Positions 17,928-26,341 of a stretch of DNA of 64,000 nucleotides are shown here, piece by piece; within the stretch, counting starts at the first letter, position 1; each line of letters opens with the position of its first letter. Where the stretch lies: the NCBI RefSeq assembly GCF_900232945.1, contig NZ_OCTU01000001.1, positions 369,613-433,612 on the forward strand, in the 5' to 3' direction. Both the position numbers and the translations under genes were made by a program. This stretch comes from Urinicoccus timonensis (GTDB lineage: Bacteria > Bacillota > Clostridia > Tissierellales > Peptoniphilaceae). The notes beneath the pieces are model-generated. The model worked only from the letters and a program-made list of their open reading frames with translations, did not search any database and was not told the DNA's origin.

Positions 17928-18636
17928 CTGCCCCTCCGTATTCTTTAACCTTATCATAGATTAAAGTAGTTAAGATACCTTCCATAATCGCAATGGGTAC
18001 TTGAGTTGTGGCAAAGATTGCAAGATACTTAACCACTTCACCCATCATGTTACCAGCTGGGAAAGCAAGACCCAATTGGAAACTTGTTACGATGTAGGTA
18101 AATAAGTCTGCAATGGTTGCTGTAATGAAAACAGCTACTAGGTCTTTAACCCCTGCCTTGCGTAGACCCTTGTAAACCAGGTAACCAACAATAGGACCTG
18201 CAATGGCCATGGAAAAGGCATTGGCTCCCAAGGTAGTTAAACCACCGTGGGCCAAAAGTAGGGCTTGGAAGATCAAAACAATAGTTCCCAAAACAAACAT
18301 GGGAGCTGGTCCAAAAATGGCGATTCCCAAACCAACGCCTGTTGGGTGAGAACATGATCCAGTAACAGATGGAAGTTTTAAGGATGAAAGTAAAAAGACA
18401 AAGGCACCTGCTAGGGCAAGTAATAATTTTTTGTCCGGATCATTTTTCCCAATTTCAGTAATTCTCTTAAGACCATAAATAACAAATGGAGCTGCAATGA
18501 TAAACCAAATCAAAGCCCATTTTTTTGGTAAAAATCCCTCCATGATATGCATTGCATAGACACTTTGTGAGTTTGCCACTGCAATGTATAGGGCTAGGAG
18601 AGGAAAATATTTTAAATATTTTGAATATTTTTTCAA
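17902..18636 (-). CDS. cbiM: Cobalt/nickel substrate-binding membrane protein CbiM
   Basis: Encodes 244 residues. A signal peptide probably ends at VYA (A28), leaving an N-terminus MHIMEGFLP in which Met1 and His2 bind the metal. A conserved GSCSHPTGVGLG segment supplies further ligands. Multiple membrane helices follow. It is the S component of the ECF system and the first gene of cbiMNQO. Cobalt versus nickel cannot be settled from sequence alone, since no cobalamin gene or nickel enzyme lies nearby. Confidence 0.94.
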   Translation of the reverse strand: MKKYSKYLKYFPLLALYIAVANSQSVYAMHIMEGFLPKKWALIWFIIAAPFVIYGLKRITEIGKNDPDKKLLLALAGAFVFLLSSLKLPSVTGSCSHPTGVGLGIAIFGPAPMFVLGTIVLIFQALLLAHGGLTTLGANAFSMAIAGPIVGYLVYKGLRKAGVKDLVAVFITATIADLFTYIVTSFQLGLAFPAGNMMGEVVKYLAIFATTQVPIAIMEGILTTLIYDKVKEYGGAGELVEKIN

Positions 18637-18756
18637 GTTTACGCCTCCTACTTCTCTAACGATACAAAATATAACGAATGATTCAGACGGGGGATTTCCC
18701 GGGAATCCACCCTCCTTTACAGATAGAATTATATACTAGATGCTTCTTTTTTGCAA
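18637..18756 (-). promoter_or_regulatory. cbiM promoter and structured leader
   Basis: Minus-strand TTGCAA (18751-18756), a 17-bp spacer and TATAAT (18728-18733) form a strong sigma-A promoter. The roughly 85-nt leader contains a GC-rich inverted repeat around GGATTCCCGGGAAATCC (near 18688-18704), unlike the AT-rich surroundings. I do not see a B12 box or the core of a known NiCo riboswitch, so the repeat is more likely an operator or a simple leader hairpin. 18757-18874 is AT-rich with no feature I can name. Confidence 0.6.
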
Positions 18757-18874
18757 CAAGTATTTGTAAATATGCTCTTGCTTTTTTCGTCTTTATACCC
18801 ATAGGGGTACTAGCATATCTGCTTTATCCCATTTCCCCTAACTTCTCTTTTGTTTTTTAAATAAAATACATTTT

Positions 18875-18907
18875 TATTTAAAAAAATAAGAAGCTATTTC
18901 TAGCTTC
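18875..18907 (-). terminator. Intrinsic terminator of the ABC exporter gene
   Basis: GAAGCTA (18890-18896) pairs with TAGCTTC (18901-18907) around a 4-nt loop, with a T-rich tract on the minus strand. It lies 7 bp beyond the stop codon at 18914. Confidence 0.85.
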
Positions 18908-18913
18908 CTATTC

Positions 18914-20671
18914 TTACTGGCCAATACTTTCCATATTACGTCCATTTTTTGTATAGAGTTTATAGTATTCTCCCCCCAGGGCCATAAGGTCTTCATGGTT
19001 GCCTTCTTCAATAATTCCCTCCTGGGTCATAACCAGGATCCGGTCGGCATTTTGGATGGTTGTCAGCCGGTGGGCTATGGTTAGGGTGGTTCGGTTTTGA
19101 GAAAGTTTTTCCAGGGAGTCTTGGATGATGATTTCGCTCTTATTGTCCAAGGCCGAAGTGGCTTCGTCCAGGATTAGAATCGAGGGATTTTTCAAAAAGA
19201 CCCGGGCAATGGAGATTCTCTGTTTTTGCCCCCCAGACAACATAAGGCCCCTTTCCCCTACATAGGTGTCGTAGCCTTGGGGAAGGTCTTGGATAAAGTC
19301 ATGGGCTCCGGCCAGTTTGGATGCCTGGATAACTTCTTCCCGGCTGGCGTCCATCTTACCATAGAGGATATTTTCATAGACGGTACCAGAAAAGAGGTAG
19401 ACGTCTTGTTGAACAATACCAATATGGCTCCTAAGGTCGGCCAATTTCACCTGGCGGATGTCTATCCCATCAATGGATATAGACCCCCGGTCCACATCAT
19501 AAAAGCGTGGAATCAAGGAGCACAGGGTGGTCTTTCCTGACCCCGACGGTCCCACAATGGCAATATTTTCTCCCGCCTGGATGGACAGGTTAAAGTCCTT
19601 CAGAACTCTTTCATGGTCATTGTAGGAGAAATCCACATGGTCAAAGACAATATCTCCTCGGACTTGGTCAAAGTCTTTGGGGTTTTCCGGATCTTTAATT
19701 TCAGAAACTTCAGACATGATTTCACTAAAGCGTTCAATCCCCGTCATCCCCTTTTGGAACTGCTCTGTAAATTCCACAATCCGTCTTACGGTGGTTAAGA
19801 GGGTGGTAACATACATAACATAGGCAATGAGGTCTCCCGGTTGGATCCGACCCTTGATCATAAAGATTCCCCCACCCAGGATGACCACCAGGTACATCAG
19901 GCCGTCAAAAATCTTTGTCACCGTGTTAAAGCCTGCCATGGACTTGTAAAATTGTCGCTTGATTCCTAGGAATTTGACATTTTCTCCTTGGAATTTTTCC
20001 AATTCCTCTTCTTCGTTGCCAAAGGACTTCACCACCCGGATTCCTAAAAGAGAATCTTCAATGGTGGAGTTTAGGTCCCCTACATGGACCCTTTGGTCCT
20101 TTTGGGCCTGGCGCATCTTGTGGTTGTAGCTAGAGGCCCCTATAATCATCAAGGGAATCAAACTATAGAGGATCAGGGTCAGGGGTAGGTTGATCTTGGC
20201 CAAAATAATAAAGGAAATCAAGATTTTTAAGCCACCAATGAAGTACTCTTCCGGACAGTGGTGGGCAAATTCAGTAATGTCGAAAAGATCATTGGTCAGC
20301 CGACTCATAATCTGTCCTACCTTGGTTTCATTGTAGTAGCGATAGCTTAAGCCTTGGAGGTGGGCATAGACATCGTGGCGCATGTCGGTTTCAATCTTGG
20401 CCCCCATAATATGGCCTATGCTGGTCATATAAAATCCAGCGATAACTTCCACGGTCTTGACCACCAGGTAAAGCAGGGCTAGTTTAACAATAATTCCTAC
20501 ACTTAGGCTCTCCAGGTCCGTCATCCCCGTATTGGTAATAAAACGTAAAATCAAAGGCAGGACCATCTCTGAAAGAGTGGTGAGGCCTGCACAAAATAAA
20601 TCCAGGTAGAGAATGGCCTGGTAGCGCTTAAAATAAGGAAGAACTTTTTTTATTAATTTAAAACTTTTCAT
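18914..20671 (-). CDS. ABC exporter, fused permease and ATPase
   Basis: Encodes 585 residues: six membrane helices in about the first 320 residues (ABC type I exporter fold), then an ATPase with Walker A GPSGSGKTT, signature LSGGQKQR, Walker B ILILDEATSALD and H loop IAHRLTT. It would act as a dimer. The length and pattern fit MsbA/LmrA/YknV-like multidrug or lipid exporters; the substrate is not predictable. It is transcribed alone, divergent from the EamA gene at 20854. Confidence 0.9.
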   Translation of the reverse strand: MKSFKLIKKVLPYFKRYQAILYLDLFCAGLTTLSEMVLPLILRFITNTGMTDLESLSVGIIVKLALLYLVVKTVEVIAGFYMTSIGHIMGAKIETDMRHDVYAHLQGLSYRYYNETKVGQIMSRLTNDLFDITEFAHHCPEEYFIGGLKILISFIILAKINLPLTLILYSLIPLMIIGASSYNHKMRQAQKDQRVHVGDLNSTIEDSLLGIRVVKSFGNEEEELEKFQGENVKFLGIKRQFYKSMAGFNTVTKIFDGLMYLVVILGGGIFMIKGRIQPGDLIAYVMYVTTLLTTVRRIVEFTEQFQKGMTGIERFSEIMSEVSEIKDPENPKDFDQVRGDIVFDHVDFSYNDHERVLKDFNLSIQAGENIAIVGPSGSGKTTLCSLIPRFYDVDRGSISIDGIDIRQVKLADLRSHIGIVQQDVYLFSGTVYENILYGKMDASREEVIQASKLAGAHDFIQDLPQGYDTYVGERGLMLSGGQKQRISIARVFLKNPSILILDEATSALDNKSEIIIQDSLEKLSQNRTTLTIAHRLTTIQNADRILVMTQEGIIEEGNHEDLMALGGEYYKLYTKNGRNMESIGQ

Positions 20672-20696
20672 ATAACCTCCTTTTCATACTCTATTT

Positions 20697-20725
20697 ATTA
20701 TAGCCAATGGGACCTATATAGACAA
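20697..20725 (-). promoter_or_regulatory. Promoter of the ABC exporter gene
   Basis: Minus-strand TTGTCT (20720-20725), a 17-bp spacer and TATAAT (20697-20702), about 26 bp before the start codon. Confidence 0.65.
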
Positions 20726-20788
20726 GTTAGGTCCACTTTCTTAAGACCAGGAAGTAGACCAAAGTTTTAGATTTTTCTTTTCAATTTC

Positions 20789-20817
20789 TGTTAAAATTAT
20801 TTTTTTTGCTCTATAAT
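20789..20817 (+). promoter_or_regulatory. Promoter of the EamA gene at 20854
   Basis: A good -10 box TATAAT (20812-20817) with a poor -35 (TGTTAA at 20789-20794), spacer 17 bp. It is divergent from the exporter promoter. Confidence 0.5.
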
Positions 20818-20853
20818 AGAAGTATTATAAGGACTGGATAAGGAGGGACCAGG

Positions 20854-21744
20854 ATGAAATCTTTTCGCGGAGAAATTTGTGTTATTCTATCAACTTTAGG
20901 CTTTGGATCCATGGGTGTTTTGGCTAAGGGGATCTATGAATCAGGCTATGGCGTCCTAGCTACCCTGACTCTTCGTTTCTACTTTGCCAGCCTGGTCCTC
21001 TTGGCCTACCTGGTCTTGTCCAAGGAATCCTTCCGGCTAACCAAAAAACAAGGCTTCCTTTTGGCTGCCATTGGGGGATTTTTTTATTCGGCCTTTTCTA
21101 TTTGCTACTTTGCCGGCCTCCGCTTTACCGACGCCTCCATTGTAGCCTTTGTCTTTGCCCTCTACCCCGTCATCGTCACCCTCTTGAATTTTTTCTTCTT
21201 CCATGAATCCATGTCCAAAAAAAAGGTCCTCTGCCTGGTTCTAAGTGTCCTGGCCCTCTACTTCCTAACCCGGAGTCCTGGGGCCAATGTCAATTTCATC
21301 GGCGTGGTCATCTCCCTAGTTGGAGGAAGCCTCTATGCCATCTACACCATGCTTCTGGACCACAAGGACCTCCAATCCCTGTCCCCTGTAGTGACTACCT
21401 TCTATATCATCTTATCCACCGGCCTGGTCCTAAGCCTCCTATGCCTGGTCCGGGGAGAAAGGCTTCTACCCATTAGCTCCTCCCAAGGGCTGTCCCTTCT
21501 TCTTTTGGGAATTGTCTCTACAGCCATGGCCATCTTGACCTACAATACTGGAGTCCGGATTTTGGGCTCTACCAAGGCCAGCCTAATTGCCAATTTTGAA
21601 GCCCTGGTTTCCACTATTTTAGCCATGGTCTTTTTAGGAGAATACCTGACCTGGATTCAATGGATTGGAGCCCTTTTAATGATTTCTGTCATCTTCTTAA
21701 TTGGCAGCTTGGACGGAAAAGAAACTAGCCAAAAAAGCTCTTAA
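20854..21744 (+). CDS. EamA/DMT-family permease
   Basis: Encodes 296 residues with ten hydrophobic helices in two EamA repeats. Repeat one is about residues 6-140 (LSTLGFGSMGVLAKGIYESG) and repeat two about 150-285, ending in FLGEYLTWIQWIGALLMI, a common EamA closing motif. AAGGAGGG lies before the ATG. Single gene; its 3' flank was invaded by the IS3-family element at 21776, so its own terminator is no longer evident. Substrate unknown. Confidence 0.85.
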   Translation: MKSFRGEICVILSTLGFGSMGVLAKGIYESGYGVLATLTLRFYFASLVLLAYLVLSKESFRLTKKQGFLLAAIGGFFYSAFSICYFAGLRFTDASIVAFVFALYPVIVTLLNFFFFHESMSKKKVLCLVLSVLALYFLTRSPGANVNFIGVVISLVGGSLYAIYTMLLDHKDLQSLSPVVTTFYIILSTGLVLSLLCLVRGERLLPISSSQGLSLLLLGIVSTAMAILTYNTGVRILGSTKASLIANFEALVSTILAMVFLGEYLTWIQWIGALLMISVIFLIGSLDGKETSQKSS

Positions 21745-21821
21745 AGTAAAATTTTAAGCAGAAAAAACCGGGATCTGACCTGAACCCCAAAATCCGGAAT
21801 ACGGATGGAGGGGTTTTTTGT

Positions 21822-22361
21822 ATGCCAAAATACACAAAAGAATTTAAAATACAACTAGTGCTAGAATATTTATCAGGAGAAATAGGCGGGCGTGAAAAGG
21901 TAGCTAAAAAATATGATATTCCAGATGGAACTTTGAAAAACTGGATAGAAAAATACAAGTCAGGAGGATTTGATAACTTATCTAAAAAACTAAGAAACAA
22001 TAATTACACTAGTGAATTTAAGTTATCTGTAATACAATATAGGCAAATCAAGAATACTTCGCTTAGAGAGACTGCAGAGCATTTCAACCTTGTAAATGAA
22101 TCCATAATATACAGGTGGGAGAAAACTTATCAAGAGCGTGGTCTTTCTGGGTTAGAAGATAACAGAGGAAGGCCTAGTAAAGATATGACTAAATCAAATA
22201 AAAAGTCTAAACTTAATACTCCAATAAACGAAAGTGAAAGAGAAGAATTAATAAGATTAAGAGAAGAAAATAGACTTCTCAAAATGAAGATAATATACGA
22301 AAAAAAGCTACAAGCCTTGCTACTGGAAGAGGAAGCAGAAGCAAGGAAAAGACAAAGATAA
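21822..22361 (+). CDS. IS3-family transposase OrfA
   Basis: Encodes 179 residues: an N-terminal helix-turn-helix (KEFKIQLVLEYLSGEIGG..VAKKYDIPDGTLKNW), a second HTH (IKNTSLRETAEHFNLVNESIIYRW), and a C-terminal coiled-coil (REELIRLREENRLLKMKI) like the leucine zipper of OrfA proteins. Near its end the heptamer A AAA AAG (22301-22307, in codon register) can cause a -1 slip into orfB. Confidence 0.9.
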   Translation: MPKYTKEFKIQLVLEYLSGEIGGREKVAKKYDIPDGTLKNWIEKYKSGGFDNLSKKLRNNNYTSEFKLSVIQYRQIKNTSLRETAEHFNLVNESIIYRWEKTYQERGLSGLEDNRGRPSKDMTKSNKKSKLNTPINESEREELIRLREENRLLKMKIIYEKKLQALLLEEEAEARKRQR

Positions 22362-23218
22362 TCCTCAAGTTAATAAAAGAATATCCAAAAAGCAAGATAA
22401 GTGAATGGCTAGAAATAGCTGAGTTACCAAAATCATCCTACTACGAATGGAAAATAAAATTAGAAAATCCAGTAGATAAAGACAAAGAAATTAGAAGGGA
22501 AATTACAAGCATAGTTGAAGAATCAAAAGGTAGATATGGCTACAGAAGGGTGACTCAAGTATTACAAAATAAAGGGCTTAATGTCAACCATAAAAGAGTT
22601 TTAAAAATAATGAGAGAAGAATTTTTGCTATGCACCAAATTTAAAACTAGATCAAGAAAATATTCATCATACAAAGGGCAAATAGGAAAGGTTGCAAATA
22701 ATGTTGTAAATAGACAATTTAAAGCAAGTAAACCAAACCAATTATGGTTAACAGACGTAACAGAATTTAGAATAAAAGGTGAAGAAAAAAAACTATACCT
22801 ATCACCAATATTAGACCTATACAACAGTGAAATAATAAGCTATACGCTAGGTTATCACCCAACAATAGAATTAACAAATACAATGCTAGAAAAAGCATTA
22901 GAAAAAAATAGAGACATTAAAGATTTAACTATACACTCGGACCAAGGATTCCATTATCAACATAGCTCTTGGACTAATAAACTAGAAAAAATGAATATTA
23001 CACAAAGTATGTCAAGAAAAGGCAATTGTCTAGACAATTCTCCAATGGAGAACTTCTTTGGAATCTTGAAACAGGAAATGTTTTATGGGGAAGATTTTAA
23101 AAGTTATGAACATTTGATAAATGATATTGAAAAATATATTAAATGGTACAATGAGGATAGGATTAAAACAAAATTAAACGGAATGTCCCCTGTTATGTAC
23201 AGATTACATTCCGCTTAA
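22307..23218 (+). CDS. IS3-family transposase OrfB (DDE), made by -1 frameshift from OrfA
   Basis: Read in the -1 frame after the slippery heptamer, about 303 residues follow. They open with a helical region (LIKEYPKSKISEWLEIAE) and an HTH_21-like segment (KGRYGYRRVTQVL). The DDE integrase core then has D in LTDVTEF, D in IHSDQGFHYQ and E in DNSPMENFF. All three acidic residues are present, so the enzyme may be active. The OrfAB fusion would be about 465 residues. The first in-frame start without frameshifting (GTG 22550) would lose the N-terminal region. Confidence 0.88.
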   Translation, partial: ATSLATGRGSRSKEKTKIILKLIKEYPKSKISEWLEIAELPKSSYYEWKIKLENPVDKDKEIRREITSIVEESKGRYGYRRVTQVLQNKGLNVNHKRVLKIMREEFLLCTKFKTRSRKYSSYKGQIGKVANNVVNRQFKASKPNQLWLTDVTEFRIKGEEKKLYLSPILDLYNSEIISYTLGYHPTIELTNTMLEKALEKNRDIKDLTIHSDQGFHYQHSSWTNKLEKMNITQSMSRKGNCLDNSPMENFFGILKQEMFYGEDFKSYEHLINDIEKYIKWYNEDRIKTKLNGMSPVMYRLHSA

Positions 23219-23333
23219 AATATTATTAAATTGTTCCGTGTTTACGGGTTCAGGTCATTAAGCAGGCTTTTTTTATTTTCTCCTGACCTTCTATTTGTTA
23301 AAATTTAGGCCTTCTTTTACATTCAATGACTTG

Positions 23334-23362
23334 TTGAATCTTGGGGAATTTTTCGGTAAAAT
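23334..23362 (+). promoter_or_regulatory. Candidate promoter of the aconitase operon
   Basis: TTGAAT (23334-23339), a 17-bp spacer and TAAAAT (23357-23362), 54 bp before the start codon and 77 bp beyond the IS right end. The promoter is therefore not carried by the IS. Confidence 0.5.
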
Positions 23363-23415
23363 AGACCTTAATTATTTTATTCGTTGACTTTTTTTATTTA
23401 CTTAAGGAGATGCCT

Positions 23416-25332
23416 ATGCCAAAAACATTAGCCTATAAACTCATCGCCTCCCATCTTTTAGATGGAGACCTGGAAGCTGGCAAGGAGGTTTGCTTAAAAA
23501 TCAACCAAACCCTGACCCAGGATTCTACAGGAACCATGGTCTACCTCCAACTGGAAGCCTTGGATGTAGACAAGCTGGCTACAGACCTTTCTGTGGCCTA
23601 CATCGACCACAACATGCTCCAAGCAGGCTTTGAAAATGCCGACGACCATGCCTTTATCCAATCGGCAGCAGAAAAATATGGCCTCATCTTCTCCAAACCC
23701 GGGGGAGGCATTTGCCACCAAGTCCACCTGGAACGCTTCGGAAGACCTGGAGCTACCCTGATTGGGTCTGACTCCCACACCCCTACTGCCGGGGGGTTAG
23801 GCTCTCTAGCCATTGGGGCTGGAGGCCTGGACGTGGCCGTTGCCATGGCCAAGGGCTTTTACTTCTTAACCCTTCCCAAGGTCTATGAGGTCTACCTAGA
23901 GGGATCCTTGAAGGCCAATTGCAATGCCAAGGATGTCATCCTGACCATTTTGAAAAAACTTTCCGTCAAGGGTGGCGTGGGCTATATTATGGAATACACC
24001 GGTCCTGGGGTCAAAAGCCTATCTGTCCCGGACCGGGCCACCATTTGCAATATGGGGGCGGAATTAGGCGCCACCAGCTCCGTCTTCCCCTCTGACCAAG
24101 TGACCCAGGACTTTTTACGGGCCCACCACCGGGAAGAAGACGTCCTTGAACTGGGACCAGACCCAGGAGCCTCCTATGATGCCCGTTTGGAAATTGACCT
24201 GTCGGCTATTGAGCCCATGGTGGCCAAGCCCCATAGTCCTGACGCTGTTGTTCCTGTTTCAGAAATTGACTCCCTAAAGGTGGACCAAGTAGCTATAGGT
24301 TCTTGCACCAATTCTTCCTATGCCGACCTTATGGCTGTGGCCCAAATTTTAAAGGGCCACCGGGTCCATCCCGATGTTTCCCTGGTCATTAGCCCAGGAT
24401 CAGCCAACATCTTGAAGATGCTGGCAGAAAATGGAGCCCTGGCCACCATGATTGCCTCGGGAGCCCGGATTTTAGAATCCGCCTGCGGTCCCTGTATTGG
24501 CATGGGCCAAGCCCCCAAGTCCAAGGGCATCAGCCTCCGGACCTTTAACCGCAACTTCAAGGGCCGGTCCGGCACCAAGGACGCCCAAATCTACCTGGTA
24601 AGTCCCCAAACTGCCGCCAGTTCGGCCATTAAGGGCTATTTGACTCCCGGCCAAGAAGTGGACATCCCCAGACTTTCTTCCTATGACCATGTAGATGATT
24701 ATTTTATCTATCCCAAGGAAAAAGACCAAAGACGGAAGGACCTGGTTATGGGCCCCAACATCAAACCCTTCCCCTTAAACGATTCCCTGGAAGACCAAAT
24801 CCAAAAAAGAGTCCTCTTAAAGGTCCAAGACAATGTCACTACAGATGATATTGTTCCCAGCCACGCTGGACTTTTACCCTACCGATCCAACATCCCCCAC
24901 CTGGCCCACTATGCCTTTTCCACCCTGGTGGATGACTTTTACGACCGGGCCAAGGAAAATGACGGGGGCTTTATCCTAGCTGGAGACAACTACGGCCAAG
25001 GGTCTTCCCGGGAGCACGCCGCCTTGGTCCCCCTCTATCTTGGGGTCAAGGCTGTTTTGGCCAAGAGCTTTGCCCGGATTCACCGGTCCAACCTCATCAA
25101 CTCCGGTATCCTCCCCTTGACCTTTGCCGATCCAGCCATCTATGGCCTGGTGGATCCAGAAGATGAGCTTCTTTTAGACAACTTGCATGAGGGCCTGACC
25201 AAGGGTCAAATTTTGGCCTTCAACAAGACCAAGGGCCTGGCCTTTTCTCTAGAATTTAAGGGGTCTCCCAGAGAGTTGGCCATCCTTTTGGCCGGAGGTA
25301 ACTTGAATTATTCAAAAAATTTGGAGGTTTAA
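23416..25332 (+). CDS. acnA: Aconitate hydratase
   Basis: Interconverts citrate and isocitrate through a [4Fe-4S] cluster. The protein is 638 residues, the short aconitase form common in clostridia. Cluster ligands are C297 (GSCTNSSY) with C357 and C360 (SACGPCIGMGQ). The swivel domain (GDNYGQGSSREHAALVPLYLG) lies at the C-terminal end. I chose the second ATG at 23416 because AAGGAG ends six bases before it; the ATG at 23410 directly abuts that site. It is the first gene of an acn-icd-cit operon that leads to 2-oxoglutarate. Confidence 0.93.
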   Translation: MPKTLAYKLIASHLLDGDLEAGKEVCLKINQTLTQDSTGTMVYLQLEALDVDKLATDLSVAYIDHNMLQAGFENADDHAFIQSAAEKYGLIFSKPGGGICHQVHLERFGRPGATLIGSDSHTPTAGGLGSLAIGAGGLDVAVAMAKGFYFLTLPKVYEVYLEGSLKANCNAKDVILTILKKLSVKGGVGYIMEYTGPGVKSLSVPDRATICNMGAELGATSSVFPSDQVTQDFLRAHHREEDVLELGPDPGASYDARLEIDLSAIEPMVAKPHSPDAVVPVSEIDSLKVDQVAIGSCTNSSYADLMAVAQILKGHRVHPDVSLVISPGSANILKMLAENGALATMIASGARILESACGPCIGMGQAPKSKGISLRTFNRNFKGRSGTKDAQIYLVSPQTAASSAIKGYLTPGQEVDIPRLSSYDHVDDYFIYPKEKDQRRKDLVMGPNIKPFPLNDSLEDQIQKRVLLKVQDNVTTDDIVPSHAGLLPYRSNIPHLAHYAFSTLVDDFYDRAKENDGGFILAGDNYGQGSSREHAALVPLYLGVKAVLAKSFARIHRSNLINSGILPLTFADPAIYGLVDPEDELLLDNLHEGLTKGQILAFNKTKGLAFSLEFKGSPRELAILLAGGNLNYSKNLEV

Positions 25333-25333
25333 T

Positions 25334-26341
25334 ATGATTAGCTTAATTCCCGGCGACGGGGTAGGAAAAGAATTAGCCAAGCTCTTAATCCGACTCTTTA
25401 AGGACTTGCAAATTCCCCTTTCCTTTGATATCCAAGAAGCCGGCAAGGAAGAATATGAAAAGCACGGAGTCTATTTACCCGACAGCCTCTTCCGGAGTCT
25501 GGAAAAAAACAAGGTCGCCATTAAGGGCCCCATGACCACCCCCATTGGGGAGGGCTTTCGGTCTTTAAATGTCCAACTCCGTAAAAAATACGACCTCTAC
25601 ACCAATATCCGGCCCATTAAGGAACTGGGCCCCTGGAAGAATCCAGATTGCCCCATTGACCTGGTTATCTTTCGGGAAAATACCGAGGACCTCTACCGGG
25701 GTGTAGAAGAAATGGTTTCAGACACTGAAGCCCACTCCATTAAAATCATCACCTACCAAGGATCCAGACGGTTGATTAAACGGGCCTTTGACTATGCCTT
25801 GGACCACGGCTATCCCAAGGTGACCCTGGTTACCAAGGCCAATATTATGAAATTTACCGACGGCCTCTTTCTTAAAGCCGGCCGGGACCTGGCCAAGGAC
25901 TATCCCTCTATTGAATTGGAAGAAGTCCTGGTGGACAACATGGCCATGCAATTGGTTTTAAACCCCTACCAATTCAATGTCATTGCCACAGAAAACCTCT
26001 ATGGAGATATCCTGTCAGACCTTTCCGCTGGATTAATCGGAGGCCTGGGCCTGGTTCCTGGAGCTAACATCGGGGATGACATGGCCATCTTTGAATCCGT
26101 CCATGGAACTGCTCCCGACCTGGCAGGCAAGGACCTGGTCAATCCCACAGCCTTTTTCCTATCTGCCTGTATGATGCTGGATTATTTGGACATGGGCGAC
26201 TATGCTGGGTCTATCCGTCAAGGCCTGGACCTCCTCCTATCCAAGAAGGAAACGTCCACCCAAGACCTGGGAGGACCCCTAAAGGCTTCAGAGTTTACCG
26301 ACCTCTTAATCCAAAAGGTCAAGGAGATTAAGCATGGATAA
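25334..26341 (+). CDS. icd: Isocitrate dehydrogenase (NAD-type family)
   Basis: Encodes 335 residues of the isocitrate/isopropylmalate dehydrogenase family. The N-terminal GDGVGKE, the substrate-site arginines (RSLNVQLRKKYDLYTNIRP) and the metal-site NLYGDILSDLSAGLIGGLG are visible, as is the cofactor loop HGTAPDLAGKDLVNPTA. The sequence between aconitase and citrate synthase makes isocitrate the likely substrate. NAD rather than NADP is suggested by the short length and the APD in the cofactor loop. It is one base after aconitase; its stop overlaps the next start. Confidence 0.88.
   Translation: MISLIPGDGVGKELAKLLIRLFKDLQIPLSFDIQEAGKEEYEKHGVYLPDSLFRSLEKNKVAIKGPMTTPIGEGFRSLNVQLRKKYDLYTNIRPIKELGPWKNPDCPIDLVIFRENTEDLYRGVEEMVSDTEAHSIKIITYQGSRRLIKRAFDYALDHGYPKVTLVTKANIMKFTDGLFLKAGRDLAKDYPSIELEEVLVDNMAMQLVLNPYQFNVIATENLYGDILSDLSAGLIGGLGLVPGANIGDDMAIFESVHGTAPDLAGKDLVNPTAFFLSACMMLDYLDMGDYAGSIRQGLDLLLSKKETSTQDLGGPLKASEFTDLLIQKVKEIKHG

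Larger units (their letters stand above)
21776..23257 (+). mobile_element. IS3-family (IS150-like) insertion sequence
   Basis: A 1482-bp element bounded by imperfect inverted repeats TGACCTGAACCC..AAA..CGGAA (from 21776, and in reverse complement from 23257). It contains orfA and orfB in the +1 and -1 relation usual for this family. It is far more AT-rich than the flanking genes. The bases flanking the repeats (ATC left, TTA right) show no target duplication, so either the duplication has decayed or an edge is off by a few bases. It lies between an EamA gene and the aconitase operon. Confidence 0.9.

Noticed and set aside
18637..18760. Cobalamin or NiCo riboswitch before cbiM
   Set aside because: No B12 box and no NiCo core seen; the leader is too short for a cobalamin aptamer.
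21770..23263. Target-site duplication of the IS3-family element
   Set aside because: The bases next to the inverted repeats (ATC and TTA) do not match, so no duplication was annotated.
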